From Bradyrhizobium diazoefficiens USDA 110 (GTDB taxonomy: Bacteria > Pseudomonadota > Alphaproteobacteria > Rhizobiales > Xanthobacteraceae): DNA of 64,000 nucleotides. Under the pieces are notes generated by a model. The model worked only from the letters and a program-made list of their open reading frames with translations, did no database searches and was not told where the DNA came from. The DNA is taken from assembly GCF_000011365.1 (NCBI RefSeq), contig NC_004463.1, positions 3,396,001 to 3,460,000 of the forward strand, given 5' to 3'. The stretch's first letter is position 1; each line of letters starts with the position of its first letter. This document shows, piece after piece, positions 24,875-33,773 of this stretch. The position numbers and the translations under genes are program-made.

Positions 24875-26461
24875 ATGAACAAGTTCGACCGGCAGAGCAG
24901 TTCTGCCGACATCCAGGCGTTGCCCGACGACATTGCCGAAGAGCTGTCCCGCCTTCCGAGCGAGGTCATCAGCGTCGATGACGCGCCGTCCATCGCGCCG
25001 CCGGTGCCGCTGACCTCCGACGAGGTCCGCACCATCGTGATCAGCCTGATGCTGACGATGTTTCTGGCAGCCCTCGACCAGACCATCGTCGCGACCGCGC
25101 TGCCGACCATCGGGCGCCAGTTCAACGACGTCTCCAATCTGTCCTGGGTCATCACGGCCTATCTGCTCGCCTCGACCGCGGTCGCACCGGTGTTCGGCAC
25201 GCTGAGCGACATCTACGGCCGCCGCGTCATGATCATCATCTCGCTCAGCCTGTTCGTCGCCGGCTCGGTGCTGTGCGCGATCGCGCCGAACATGCCGATG
25301 CTGATCCTGGCGCGCGGTCTCCAGGGACTGGGTGGCGGCGGCATCATGCCTGTCGTGCAGACGGTGATCTCCGACGTCGTGAGCCCGCGCGAGCGCGGCC
25401 AGTACCAGGCCTATTTCTCCAGCGTCTGGATGGTGGGCGGCATCCTCGGCCCGGTCATCGGAGGCGTGTTCGCCGAGCATCTGCACTGGTCGATGATCTT
25501 CTGGATCAATCTGCCGCTCGCCGCCGCGGCGATCGCGATGCTGCTGCCGAAGATGAAGAAGATTCCGGTGTTCCACCGCAAGCGCAAGGTCGACTGGCTC
25601 GGCGGCATTCTGCTGATGGCCTCCGCGGTCGTCTTCATGCTGGTGCTGACCTGGGGCGGCACGCGCTATCCGTGGCTCTCGCCGACCGTGCTTGCGATGG
25701 TGGGCGGCGCTGTCGCGCTCGCGGTCACCTTCGTCTGGCACGCGCGCCGCGCCGACGAGCCGTTCCTGCCGCTGAAGCTGCTGACGGGATCGGTGGCGCC
25801 GTTCGCGCTGACGGCCGGCGGCTGCGGGCTCGGCGCGATCACGGGCCTCACCGTGCAGCTCCCGCTCTATTACGAGTCGGTCTACCATCTCAGCGCCAGC
25901 GAGGCGGGGCTTGCGCTGATTCCGCTCGCGGCGGTCTCGACCTGCGGCGCAGCAATCGCCGGCCGCACCATGGCGCGCGCCAAGCACTACAAGCGCGTCG
26001 CCATTGTCGGCACGTCCTGGGCCGCGATTTGCGCGCTGGGCCTGACGCTCACCACCTTGCCGCTCTGGGGCCTGCTGACGCTGATGGCCGCGTTCGCGCT
26101 CGGGCTCGGCACGACCTTCCCGGTCTGCGTGGTCTCGCTGCAGAATTCGGTCGCGCGTCCGCAGGTCGGCACCATCACCGGCGCGATGAACTTCTTCCGC
26201 TCGCTGATGTCCTCGTTCACGGTCGCGGCCTTCGCCGCCATCCTGCTGATCGCGCTCGGCACCGACATTCCGCTCGCGGGCGAGCATCACGCGGCCGGCG
26301 GCATCCCCGCGATCCCCGCCGACGACATGCGGCACGCGTTCCGCTACGTCTTCGGCGCCGCGACCGCGCTGATGACCACCGCCTCGCTCTGCCTGATCAT
26401 GATGGAGGAGCGGCCGCTGGCCGGCCCGACCGTCACGCAGCAGGTGGAGATGGCGGAGTAG
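24875..26461 (+). CDS. DHA2-family (14-TM) multidrug MFS exporter
   Basis: A 528-residue transporter. After about 50 polar residues comes VISLMLTMFLAALDQTIVAT, the DHA family motif LDxTIVxxALP, then FGTLSDIYGRRVMIIISLSL (2-3 loop), LILARGLQGLGGGGIMPVVQ, YFSSVWMVGGILGPVIGGVF and LHWSMIFWINLPLAAAAIAM. Fourteen membrane segments are expected. It exports hydrophobic drugs or dyes by proton antiport. ATG 24875 (MNKFDRQSSS) is chosen over an upstream start that would lie inside the YcgN gene. No regulator is adjacent. Confidence 0.9.
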   Translation: MNKFDRQSSSADIQALPDDIAEELSRLPSEVISVDDAPSIAPPVPLTSDEVRTIVISLMLTMFLAALDQTIVATALPTIGRQFNDVSNLSWVITAYLLASTAVAPVFGTLSDIYGRRVMIIISLSLFVAGSVLCAIAPNMPMLILARGLQGLGGGGIMPVVQTVISDVVSPRERGQYQAYFSSVWMVGGILGPVIGGVFAEHLHWSMIFWINLPLAAAAIAMLLPKMKKIPVFHRKRKVDWLGGILLMASAVVFMLVLTWGGTRYPWLSPTVLAMVGGAVALAVTFVWHARRADEPFLPLKLLTGSVAPFALTAGGCGLGAITGLTVQLPLYYESVYHLSASEAGLALIPLAAVSTCGAAIAGRTMARAKHYKRVAIVGTSWAAICALGLTLTTLPLWGLLTLMAAFALGLGTTFPVCVVSLQNSVARPQVGTITGAMNFFRSLMSSFTVAAFAAILLIALGTDIPLAGEHHAAGGIPAIPADDMRHAFRYVFGAATALMTTASLCLIMMEERPLAGPTVTQQVEMAE

Positions 26462-26464
26462 CGG

Positions 26465-28168
26465 CTAGCCGCCGCGATCGGGATCATCGTCGGCATTGCC
26501 TGCGCCGGTCTTCCGCGCTTTCGCAGCAAGCTGCTCCCTGAGCTGCGCCAGCGCGTCGGTAGACCAATCACGGACATCGGTGACCGCCACCCAGGCATCG
26601 ACGTAGTGCTCGGGCGCGTAGACATGGCCGAAGCCCATCGGCGTATTGGTCGCGACCGCCATGTCGAGCGCGAGCTGCAGCATCGTCACGATCGGATACC
26701 ATCGCAGCTCGGGCGACACGTCGGGTCCGCGCGGTGCGCTCATCCAGGCTGGAGCCTGATAGGCATCGCGGTAGTCGAAGAAGGTGATCGCGTCGCTGGC
26801 ATATTGCAGATAGACGACGCGCATCGGACCCCAGGGCGCATCTGCTGGCACCGTAGGTCCGTTCTGGTTCATGAAGCGGACGAAGCGGCTGTCGCGGAAC
26901 TCAGGTAGCCAGGCCGGCGTACCCGGATTGCGGTTCGTGGTGACCGAGCGCCAGATGCGGCTCTCGAACGGCGCCCCGCTCCACAGCGCGCCGGCAATGG
27001 GATCGCCGATCGTCTCGAACAGTTCCGCGGATTTTTCCGAGTTCATGGCGCCGAGGCTCAGTCCGTGCAAATACAGCTTCGGCCGCTTGTCCTTCGGCAA
27101 GCCCGTCCAGTAGCCGTAGATCTCCGTGAACAGGGCGCGCGCCGCCTCCGCGCCGTACTCGGGCTGAAACATCAATGACAGCGGGCTGTTGAGATAGGAA
27201 TATTGCATCGCGACGCTCGCGACGTCGCCATGATGGAGATATTCGACCGTGTCCATCGCGGACGGATCGATCCAGCCGGTGCCGGTCGGTGTAATGACGA
27301 TCAGAATCTTTCGCTCGAAGCCGTGTTGGCGCTTGAGCTCCTCGAGCGCAAGCTTGGCGCGCGCCTGCGCCGTGTCGCGGCTAGCGAGGCCCACATAGAC
27401 GCGCACGGGGTCATGCGCAGGCCCTCCCGTAACGGCGCTGATCTCCGCTGCGGTTGGACCCGAGGCAATGAATCTGCGCCCCATGCGCCCGAGCTCCGTC
27501 CACTTCACCAGCGACGCAGAACTTCCTGTTTGATCCGGGGCGGCCGGTTGCGGCCGCTCGGGCTCTTGCAACGCGTCGAGCTCGCGGAAGGAGGAGTCGA
27601 GCGCGTTGAACGCCGTGCGGATCAGGACATTGCTGGCAATCGACCAGAACAGCAGGCCTGCGACCAGCACGCCGAGGACGTTGGCGACCTTCCGCGGAAT
27701 CACGAGCCTCGCGCGCGTAGCGAGGAAGCGGACGACAACCGCGAACAGCCGCCCCAGCACCAGCAGCACTGCGAACGTGATCAGGGCGATGACGCAGACC
27801 TTGAGCGGATGGGCGGTCTCCACCGGCGCCATCTTCATCACAGTGCGGATCGAGTTCTGCCATTCGGCGGCGCGCCACAGGAAGATGATGACGATGAGCA
27901 GGCAGATTGCTGCGGCCAGCGCATTCGCGATCGATCGCGCCCGCGCCGAAGGCTCGGGCAGTTCGAGATAATGCCACAGCCGGCGCCACAGGATTCCGGC
28001 GAAATAGCCGATCGCAAAGCAGCCACCGGCGAGGGCACCTTGCGTGAGATAGCTGCGCGGGATCAGCGTCGGCGTCAGCGCGGCCGCGAAGAACAGCGCG
28101 CCCAGCATGAGGCCGATACCTGATAGCGAGAGGAGTTGTCGCCGAATGAACCACGCGAGACTCTTCAA
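26465..28168 (-). CDS. Abhydrolase_9 (DUF2319) membrane-bound alpha/beta hydrolase
   Basis: A 567-residue protein. The N-terminal half has about four membrane segments (GIGLMLGALFFAAALTPTLI, LAAAICLLIVIIFLWRAAEW, VCVIALITFAVLLVLGRL, NVLGVLVAGLLFWSIA). The C-terminal catalytic half has the nucleophile elbow YLHGLSLGAMNSE and the strand RVVYLQYASDAITFFDYRD. This is the Abhydrolase_9 architecture; the substrate is unknown, possibly lipid. A TTG start at 28168 is preferred because GGAGGA lies 6-7 nt upstream; a TTG at 28210 would overlap the kinase gene. It follows the histidine kinase gene by 19 bp and is probably co-transcribed with it. Confidence 0.85.
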   Translation of the reverse strand: MKSLAWFIRRQLLSLSGIGLMLGALFFAAALTPTLIPRSYLTQGALAGGCFAIGYFAGILWRRLWHYLELPEPSARARSIANALAAAICLLIVIIFLWRAAEWQNSIRTVMKMAPVETAHPLKVCVIALITFAVLLVLGRLFAVVVRFLATRARLVIPRKVANVLGVLVAGLLFWSIASNVLIRTAFNALDSSFRELDALQEPERPQPAAPDQTGSSASLVKWTELGRMGRRFIASGPTAAEISAVTGGPAHDPVRVYVGLASRDTAQARAKLALEELKRQHGFERKILIVITPTGTGWIDPSAMDTVEYLHHGDVASVAMQYSYLNSPLSLMFQPEYGAEAARALFTEIYGYWTGLPKDKRPKLYLHGLSLGAMNSEKSAELFETIGDPIAGALWSGAPFESRIWRSVTTNRNPGTPAWLPEFRDSRFVRFMNQNGPTVPADAPWGPMRVVYLQYASDAITFFDYRDAYQAPAWMSAPRGPDVSPELRWYPIVTMLQLALDMAVATNTPMGFGHVYAPEHYVDAWVAVTDVRDWSTDALAQLREQLAAKARKTGAGNADDDPDRGG

Positions 28169-28187
28169 GACATCCTCCGGGGTGATG

Positions 28188-31100
28188 CTATTTCTTGTTG
28201 TTCTCCGCAAAGCTGCTCTTGCGCGGCAGCAGGATCGTGAATTCCGTGAACTTGCCGGGCTCTGTCGTGACGTCGATCGTGCCGCCGTGCTGCTTCACGA
28301 TGATGTCGTGGCTCATCGACAGCCCGAGACCGGTACCTTCGCCGGCAGGCTTGGTCGTGAAGAACGGATTGAACATCTTCTCCTTCACCTCGTCCGCGAT
28401 GCCGGTGCCGTTGTCGCGGATGCGGATCTCGATGCTATCGCCGCGATCGCGCGTCGTGGCGATCACCACCGGCTCGTAACCGGCGGCGCCGCTGCCCATC
28501 TGGCGCTTGGTCACCGCATAGAAGCCGTTCGAGATCAGGTTCAAAAGCACCCGGGAAATCTCCTGCGGAAACACCTCTGCCGAACCTGCCGCCGGGTCGA
28601 GCTCGCTCTTCAGCGTCACGTCGAAGAGCGGCTTCTCGGCACGCGCGCCGTGATAGGCGAGGTTGAGGCTCTCCTCGACCAGCGCGTTGATGTCGCTCAG
28701 CCGATGCTCGCCGCCGCCCTCGCGCGAATGCAGCAGCATGTTCTTGACGATGGAATCGGCGCGCCTTCCGTGCTGCACGATCTTCTGCAGGTTGCCCTTG
28801 AGCATTCCGGACAGTTCGTCGACCTCCTCGCGGGTCGTGTCGGTGAGCTTTGTGTCCGCAAGCGACCGGTTTAGCTCGTCCATCAGTTCCGCGGAAACTG
28901 CCGCGAAATTGTTGACGAAGTTCAGCGGGTTCTTGATCTCGTGCGCGATGCCGGCCGTGAGCTGGCCCAGCGAAGCAAGCTTCTCGGTTTGCACCAGGCG
29001 ATCCTGCGCGGCGCGCAGGTCGTCGAGCGATTTTGCAAGCTCCCGGGTGCGGGCCTGCACTTGCTCGAACAGCCGCACATTGCCGATCGCGATCACGGCC
29101 TGGTCGGCAAAGGTCTGCAGCAGAGCGACCTGCTTGTCGGTGAACGGATGCACCTCGTTGCGGCGGAGTACGATCGCGCCGATGCTCTCGTTCTCCTGCA
29201 ACAGAGGCACGCTCAGAATGCTGCGGTGGCCCATGCGCAGCGCGTGTGCACGTCCTTCCGAGAACTCATCGCTCTCGCTGAGATCGGCGACATGCACAGG
29301 GAGCCGGTCGACGAAGGCACGGCCCGCGGTCCAATTGCGATTGATCGGCCATTTCTCGAGGTTGATCGGAATCGGCCCATGGTGGGCGCTGAAGCGCAAG
29401 CTGTCGCCGTCCTTCAGCGCTACGGCGGCGTCATAGGCATCGCAGAGCTCGCAGGCGCTCTCGACGATCGCCTTCAGCGCCGGTCCGACATCGGTCGGCG
29501 AGGACGCGATCACCTTCAGGATGTTGGCGCTGCCGGTCTGGTGTCTCAGCGCCTCGGTCAATTCCTCGGTGCTCCCGCGCAATTCGCGGAGCAACCGGGT
29601 ATTCTCGATGGCGATCACGGCCTGCGCGGCGAACTGCTGGAGCAGCCTGATCTGCTTGTCGGTGAATCGGCGCTGCTCCTGCCTGAAGATCATCACATTG
29701 CCGACGACGCGGTCGTCCTTGATCAGAGGCACGGTCAGCAGGCAGCGCGCGCCGCCGAGATCGACCAATGCCCGGCGATTGGCATCGCCGCTTCGATAGG
29801 CCACCGTATCGTCGAGATTGTCGATCTCGACATACGGCTCGCCCAGCAGCAGGCGAGCCGGTGCCGTGCCCGGGCCGTATTCGAGCGGCTGCATGCGCCG
29901 GTATTCGTCGTAGGCGGGCGGCAAGCCGTAGGTCGCAGCGCTGTGGAACGACTTGCCGTCAAAAGTGTTGAGCACGCCGAAATTGGCGCCGCAAAGCTGC
30001 ATCGCCTTGGCGAGCATCGCATCGAAGACCGGAACGAGGTCACCGCCCGAGCTGGAGATGACGCTCAGGACTTCGGCCGTCGCTGTCTGTTGCTCGAGCG
30101 CTTCGGTGAGCTCATTCGTGCGCTGCTGCACCTCGTTGAACAGCCGCGCGTTCTCGATCGCGATCACGGCCTGGTCGGCGAAGGTCTGGAGCAGCCTGAC
30201 ATGGTGCTCGCCGAACGCGCCGGTCTCCCGACGCGTGGCGATGATGACGCCGATCGCCTCGCCCTCGCTCATCAGGGGTGCGAACAGCATGCTGCGGTAG
30301 CCGCGGGCGCGCGCGATGTCGCGTGCGGCCGGCTCGAGCTCGGTGTCGGGCAATTGCGCCGCCGCACCATTGGCCACAAGCGGGTAGGGCGGAAACCGTG
30401 CGAACGGCACCGGGAACGAGGATTGGAGCACGCGATCGCCGGCCGGATCGGTCGGCGTGAACGCCGCAAGGTGCGCGGCGCCGTCGAGATAGCGCAGCAC
30501 CGCGGTGGAGAAGCCGCCGATCAGCCGGTTGGCGTTGGCGGCGATGGCGTCGAACACCGGCTGCACGTCCGAGGGCGAGCCGGCCATCACCTTCAAGATG
30601 TCCGCGGTCGCGGTCTGGCGCTCCAGCGTTTCCTTCGTCTCGTTGAACAGCCGCGCATTCTCGATCGCGATCACGGCCTGGTCGGCGAAGGTCTGGAGTA
30701 GCTGTACGAGATCGGGCGCGAACGCGCCGGGCTCGGCGCGTGTGACACTGATCATGCCGACCGCCGCGCCCCGGTTCATCAGCGGCATGAAGAGGACGCT
30801 GCGGAAGCCGCGCAGCCGCGCCAGATTGCGGTTCAGCTCCGGGACGTGCTCGGCCTCGCTGTCGGGAAACTGGATCGTCTCGCCGCCGCGAACGAGGGCA
30901 AAGGTCGGAAAATCCTCGATCCGGCGCGGGAACGATGCCTTCAGCCCTTCGTCCGCGTCCGGGCTGGTCGGCGTGAACGCCACGAGGTGCAGCTCGTCGC
31001 CGATGAACTGAAGCACGGTGGCGGAGAAGCCGCCGAGCAGGCGCTTCGAGCTGGACGCGATCGCGGCGAACACCGGCCGGGCATCCGAGGGAGATGCCGC

Positions 31101-31226
31101 AATGGTGCGCAGAATCTCGGCACTGGCGTTTTGCCGATCGTGCAGGCGCGCATTCTCGGCTGCGGCCGACTGCAGTTGCCGTTTGAGCTCGTCGATCCCG
31201 GCGACATCGTTAGAAGGGGTGGTCAT
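28188..31226 (-). CDS. Multi-GAF sensor histidine kinase
   Basis: A 1012-residue soluble kinase without membrane segments. Four GAF domains in tandem (about residues 40-195, 215-370, 390-545 and 570-725) are each introduced by a helix of the type QTATADILKVMAGSPSDVQP and closed by LLQTFADQAVIAIENARLF. A coiled coil leads to the dimerisation/phosphoacceptor domain GQLTAGIAHEIKNPLNFV (His762) and the HATPase domain with RVLLNLISNGFYAV, RIRDNGTGIAD and GEGTGLGLSMSHDI. No GAF cysteine or chromophore site is obvious. The hydrolase gene follows within 20 bp. The partner response regulator is not in the window. Confidence 0.92.
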   Translation of the reverse strand: MTTPSNDVAGIDELKRQLQSAAAENARLHDRQNASAEILRTIAASPSDARPVFAAIASSSKRLLGGFSATVLQFIGDELHLVAFTPTSPDADEGLKASFPRRIEDFPTFALVRGGETIQFPDSEAEHVPELNRNLARLRGFRSVLFMPLMNRGAAVGMISVTRAEPGAFAPDLVQLLQTFADQAVIAIENARLFNETKETLERQTATADILKVMAGSPSDVQPVFDAIAANANRLIGGFSTAVLRYLDGAAHLAAFTPTDPAGDRVLQSSFPVPFARFPPYPLVANGAAAQLPDTELEPAARDIARARGYRSMLFAPLMSEGEAIGVIIATRRETGAFGEHHVRLLQTFADQAVIAIENARLFNEVQQRTNELTEALEQQTATAEVLSVISSSGGDLVPVFDAMLAKAMQLCGANFGVLNTFDGKSFHSAATYGLPPAYDEYRRMQPLEYGPGTAPARLLLGEPYVEIDNLDDTVAYRSGDANRRALVDLGGARCLLTVPLIKDDRVVGNVMIFRQEQRRFTDKQIRLLQQFAAQAVIAIENTRLLRELRGSTEELTEALRHQTGSANILKVIASSPTDVGPALKAIVESACELCDAYDAAVALKDGDSLRFSAHHGPIPINLEKWPINRNWTAGRAFVDRLPVHVADLSESDEFSEGRAHALRMGHRSILSVPLLQENESIGAIVLRRNEVHPFTDKQVALLQTFADQAVIAIGNVRLFEQVQARTRELAKSLDDLRAAQDRLVQTEKLASLGQLTAGIAHEIKNPLNFVNNFAAVSAELMDELNRSLADTKLTDTTREEVDELSGMLKGNLQKIVQHGRRADSIVKNMLLHSREGGGEHRLSDINALVEESLNLAYHGARAEKPLFDVTLKSELDPAAGSAEVFPQEISRVLLNLISNGFYAVTKRQMGSGAAGYEPVVIATTRDRGDSIEIRIRDNGTGIADEVKEKMFNPFFTTKPAGEGTGLGLSMSHDIIVKQHGGTIDVTTEPGKFTEFTILLPRKSSFAENNKK

Positions 31227-31332
31227 TCGCAATCCGGCCTGGTGCCGCGACGGGCGCCGCACCGGGCCGGATTATCACATCTCCTGCGGCCGGAGCCAGC
31301 GCCCGCGGCCCTGCCGCTCAGACCGGGCTGCC

Positions 31333-32967
31333 TCACGTGCCCGGCCGCGACACCTCGGTCTCCTTGCTGGTGATGAACTCCAGCAGCACCGGCACGCCTT
31401 CCTTCGTCTTCTGGATGCCGCGCTTGATCGCCGGGATGATGTCCTCCGGTCTGGTCACGCGTTCGCCATACCCGCCGAAGGCGCGTGCCATCGCGGCATA
31501 GTCGCCGGAAATGTCGGTCGAGCGATATTTCTCGGTCGAGACCGGCATCACCTTCAACTCGATCGCCATGGAGAAATTGTTGAGCAGGATCGACATGATC
31601 GGGATGCGCTCGCGCACAGCGGTCTCGAAATCCATGCCGGTGAAACCGATCGCGGCATCGCCCCAGACATTGATGCAGAGCTTGTCGGGCTTTGCGAGCT
31701 TGGCGCCCATCGCGAGGCCAAGGCCGTAGCCGAGCTGCGTCGTCTTGCCCCAGCCGAGATAGGAGAGGGGCTCCACGGCCTTCCAGAACGGCGAGAGCTG
31801 GTCGCGCGGGCTGCCGGCATCATGCGTGATGATGGTGTTGCTGATGTCGACGGTGTGCTGAAGGTCCCACAGCACGCGATAGGGGCTCAGCGGCGCGTCG
31901 TTGCTGGTGAGTTTCGGCATCCACTTTGCCAACCACTCCCTGTGAGAGGCGGCGATCTCCGCCGCGACGGCCGAGGCATCGCGATCCTTCGTGACGGTCT
32001 TGCCGATCTCCTCCAGCAGCGCATCGAGCACGAGGCCGGCATCGCCGACGAGGCCGATCTTCGCCTCGACATCCTTGTTGAGATGGTTCGGATCGAGCGT
32101 GGAATGGATGATGGTCTTGCCCTTCGGCATCGCGACGCCAAAACTGGTCTCGGTGAAGGAGCAGCCGATGCCGAAGATGACGTCGGCCTCGCTGAGGAAC
32201 TTCGGAACCGCGCGCGGCACCGCAAGACCGCCGGAGCCGAGCGAGAGCGGATGTGTCTCCGGAAACGACGACTTGCCTCCCAAGCTGGTGGTGACGGGAA
32301 TGGCGAGCCGCTCGGCGAGCCGTTTCAGTTGCGGCCACGCCTGCGCATAGTGCACGCCCTGGCCGGCATAGATCACCGGCCGTTTGGCGTTGACGAGCAG
32401 GGCGGCCGCTTCCTTCACATGCACGGGATCGGCGCCGTAGCGGGTGCGCAGCACCGGCGTGTAGTTCAGCGGCTCCGGGACCTCCTCGTTCCACATGTCG
32501 GAGGGGATTTCGACGATGACGGGTCCGCCGCGGCCGTTCTTGAGTTTCGTGAAGGCGCGGCGGAAGATGTTGGCGACTTCCGCCGCGAGGATGATCGGCT
32601 CCGAGGACTTCGCGAACGGCTTCATCGCCTCGCTGGAATTGAAGTTCGGCTCGATGTGCGCCAGCCGGCGCGGATAGCCCATCGGCAGCACCAGCACGGG
32701 CACGGATTCGCCAAAGCATTGCGCGACTCCGCCCATTGCATTTTCCGCGCCCGGCCCATGCTGCATGCAGAACGCGCCGATCGTGCGTCCCGAGGTCACG
32801 CGCGAGATCGCGTCCGCCATGTGGATCCCGACGCGCTCCTGCCGCACCATCACGGGACGGATCTCGGCCTTCGCCGCATGCTCGATCAGGTGGTTGACCG
32901 GATAGCCGCAGAGGATCTCGATGCCCTCGCGCCTCATGATTTCCGCAATGGCGGTGCCGAGCTTCAT
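31333..32967 (-). CDS. Thiamine diphosphate-dependent enzyme, acetolactate synthase-like
   Basis: A 544-residue ThDP enzyme in three domains. The N-terminal Pyr domain carries the cofactor-activating glutamate in MVRQERVGIHMADA, and the middle domain contains KRPVIYAGQGVHYAQAWPQL. The C-terminal PP domain has the metal/diphosphate motif GDAAIGFTGMDFETAVRE ending in LLNN, a GDA variant of the usual GDG. The family includes acetolactate synthase, benzoylformate decarboxylase and oxalyl-CoA decarboxylase; no biosynthetic regulatory subunit is adjacent, so a catabolic decarboxylase or lyase is more likely. It stands alone with about 100 bp on its 3' side before the kinase gene. Confidence 0.88.
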   Translation of the reverse strand: MKLGTAIAEIMRREGIEILCGYPVNHLIEHAAKAEIRPVMVRQERVGIHMADAISRVTSGRTIGAFCMQHGPGAENAMGGVAQCFGESVPVLVLPMGYPRRLAHIEPNFNSSEAMKPFAKSSEPIILAAEVANIFRRAFTKLKNGRGGPVIVEIPSDMWNEEVPEPLNYTPVLRTRYGADPVHVKEAAALLVNAKRPVIYAGQGVHYAQAWPQLKRLAERLAIPVTTSLGGKSSFPETHPLSLGSGGLAVPRAVPKFLSEADVIFGIGCSFTETSFGVAMPKGKTIIHSTLDPNHLNKDVEAKIGLVGDAGLVLDALLEEIGKTVTKDRDASAVAAEIAASHREWLAKWMPKLTSNDAPLSPYRVLWDLQHTVDISNTIITHDAGSPRDQLSPFWKAVEPLSYLGWGKTTQLGYGLGLAMGAKLAKPDKLCINVWGDAAIGFTGMDFETAVRERIPIMSILLNNFSMAIELKVMPVSTEKYRSTDISGDYAAMARAFGGYGERVTRPEDIIPAIKRGIQKTKEGVPVLLEFITSKETEVSRPGT

Positions 32968-33145
32968 GGCGTCTCTCTCCCTGGCGAGGCCGGTTGCTCC
33001 GGCCGATTGAGGGAGAGAGGATCAGGAATTTGGGGAAGGGTAAAGCGCGGGACTGCGAAGGAGGCGGTAGGTCAGGTATGCAGCGCCGGCGTCCAGCCGC
33101 ACGGACCCGCAAGGCCATTGCATCAGCGCTTCGGTGCCGTGGCCT

Positions 33146-33541
33146 CTACTTGCAGTTTTTGCAGATCGTCAGCCTACGTTTTAACGCCTCATCTTCTTGA
33201 TCGATCGATTGCTGCGCCGTATCCGGATTGGGCTTGGAACCCTTTGCTGCGCGCGACGTCGTGGCTCGCGTCGCCGGCTCCGGAGTGTCGTTGTCGTCGA
33301 CGGCGCTAAAGCCGTCATAGTCGGCGGCAGGATTCGGCGATTGTGGAGGTCCGCCAGTCGCTGGTGTCGACGACACCCTGTCGGACGCTGCCGGGGAATT
33401 CTTGGCGCTCGCCCGTGGCAGCGATGCCTTGGGCGGAGCAAGCGAAACCGGCGGCGCGGCCGAAGTCTGTCCCTTCGCGCTGTCGTGCGACCATGCGCCG
33501 ACAAGCATGAGGCCAAGAGCCAAGAGCGTCACGCTTCTCAT
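33146..33541 (-). CDS. Small secreted hypothetical protein
   Basis: A 131-residue protein with a signal peptide (SVTLLALGLMLVGAWSHDSA), a long low-complexity Pro/Ala/Ser region, an acidic patch (AADYDGFSAVDDNDTPEPA) and a charged C-terminus ending RRLTICKNCK with a terminal CxxC. GAGAGG lies 6-7 nt before ATG 33541; an ATG 6 nt earlier is too close to it. I recognise no domain. The length, signal peptide and ribosome site make it credible. Confidence 0.55.
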   Translation of the reverse strand: MRSVTLLALGLMLVGAWSHDSAKGQTSAAPPVSLAPPKASLPRASAKNSPAASDRVSSTPATGGPPQSPNPAADYDGFSAVDDNDTPEPATRATTSRAAKGSKPNPDTAQQSIDQEDEALKRRLTICKNCK

Positions 33542-33641
33542 CCGCATCCTCTCGGCAGCTCTGGTTCAACGATCGATGGCATGGCCCGCCGAGCCACGAC
33601 GGCGTGCAGAGTATCAGGACTCACATGGCCGTGAAAGCGCC

Positions 33642-33727
33642 GTAGCCCGGGTGGCGCGCGGCCTAATCCGGGACGACCGCATCGATTCGCGGGCCCGCGA
33701 TTGCCTTTCGCGCCATCCGGGCTGCGC
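33642..33727. repeat. Palindromic interspersed element (REP-like)
   Basis: AGCCCGGGTGGCGCG (33644-33658) and CGCGCCATCCGGGCT (33709-33723) are inverted repeats differing at one of 15 positions, separated by 50 nt. The arms resemble the GTAGCCCGGATG... element I associate with intergenic DNA of Bradyrhizobium (recalled). It lies in the gap downstream of the RTX gene. Confidence 0.55.
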
Positions 33728-33773
33728 CCGACAGGCAAAACACACGATCGCCGGGCGACCGCGATCGTCGGCC

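Noticed and set aside
28941..30701. Long plus-strand frame (586 codons) opposite the four-GAF kinase gene.
   Set aside because: Antisense shadow of the kinase repeats; its own repetitive pattern mirrors the GAF repeats.
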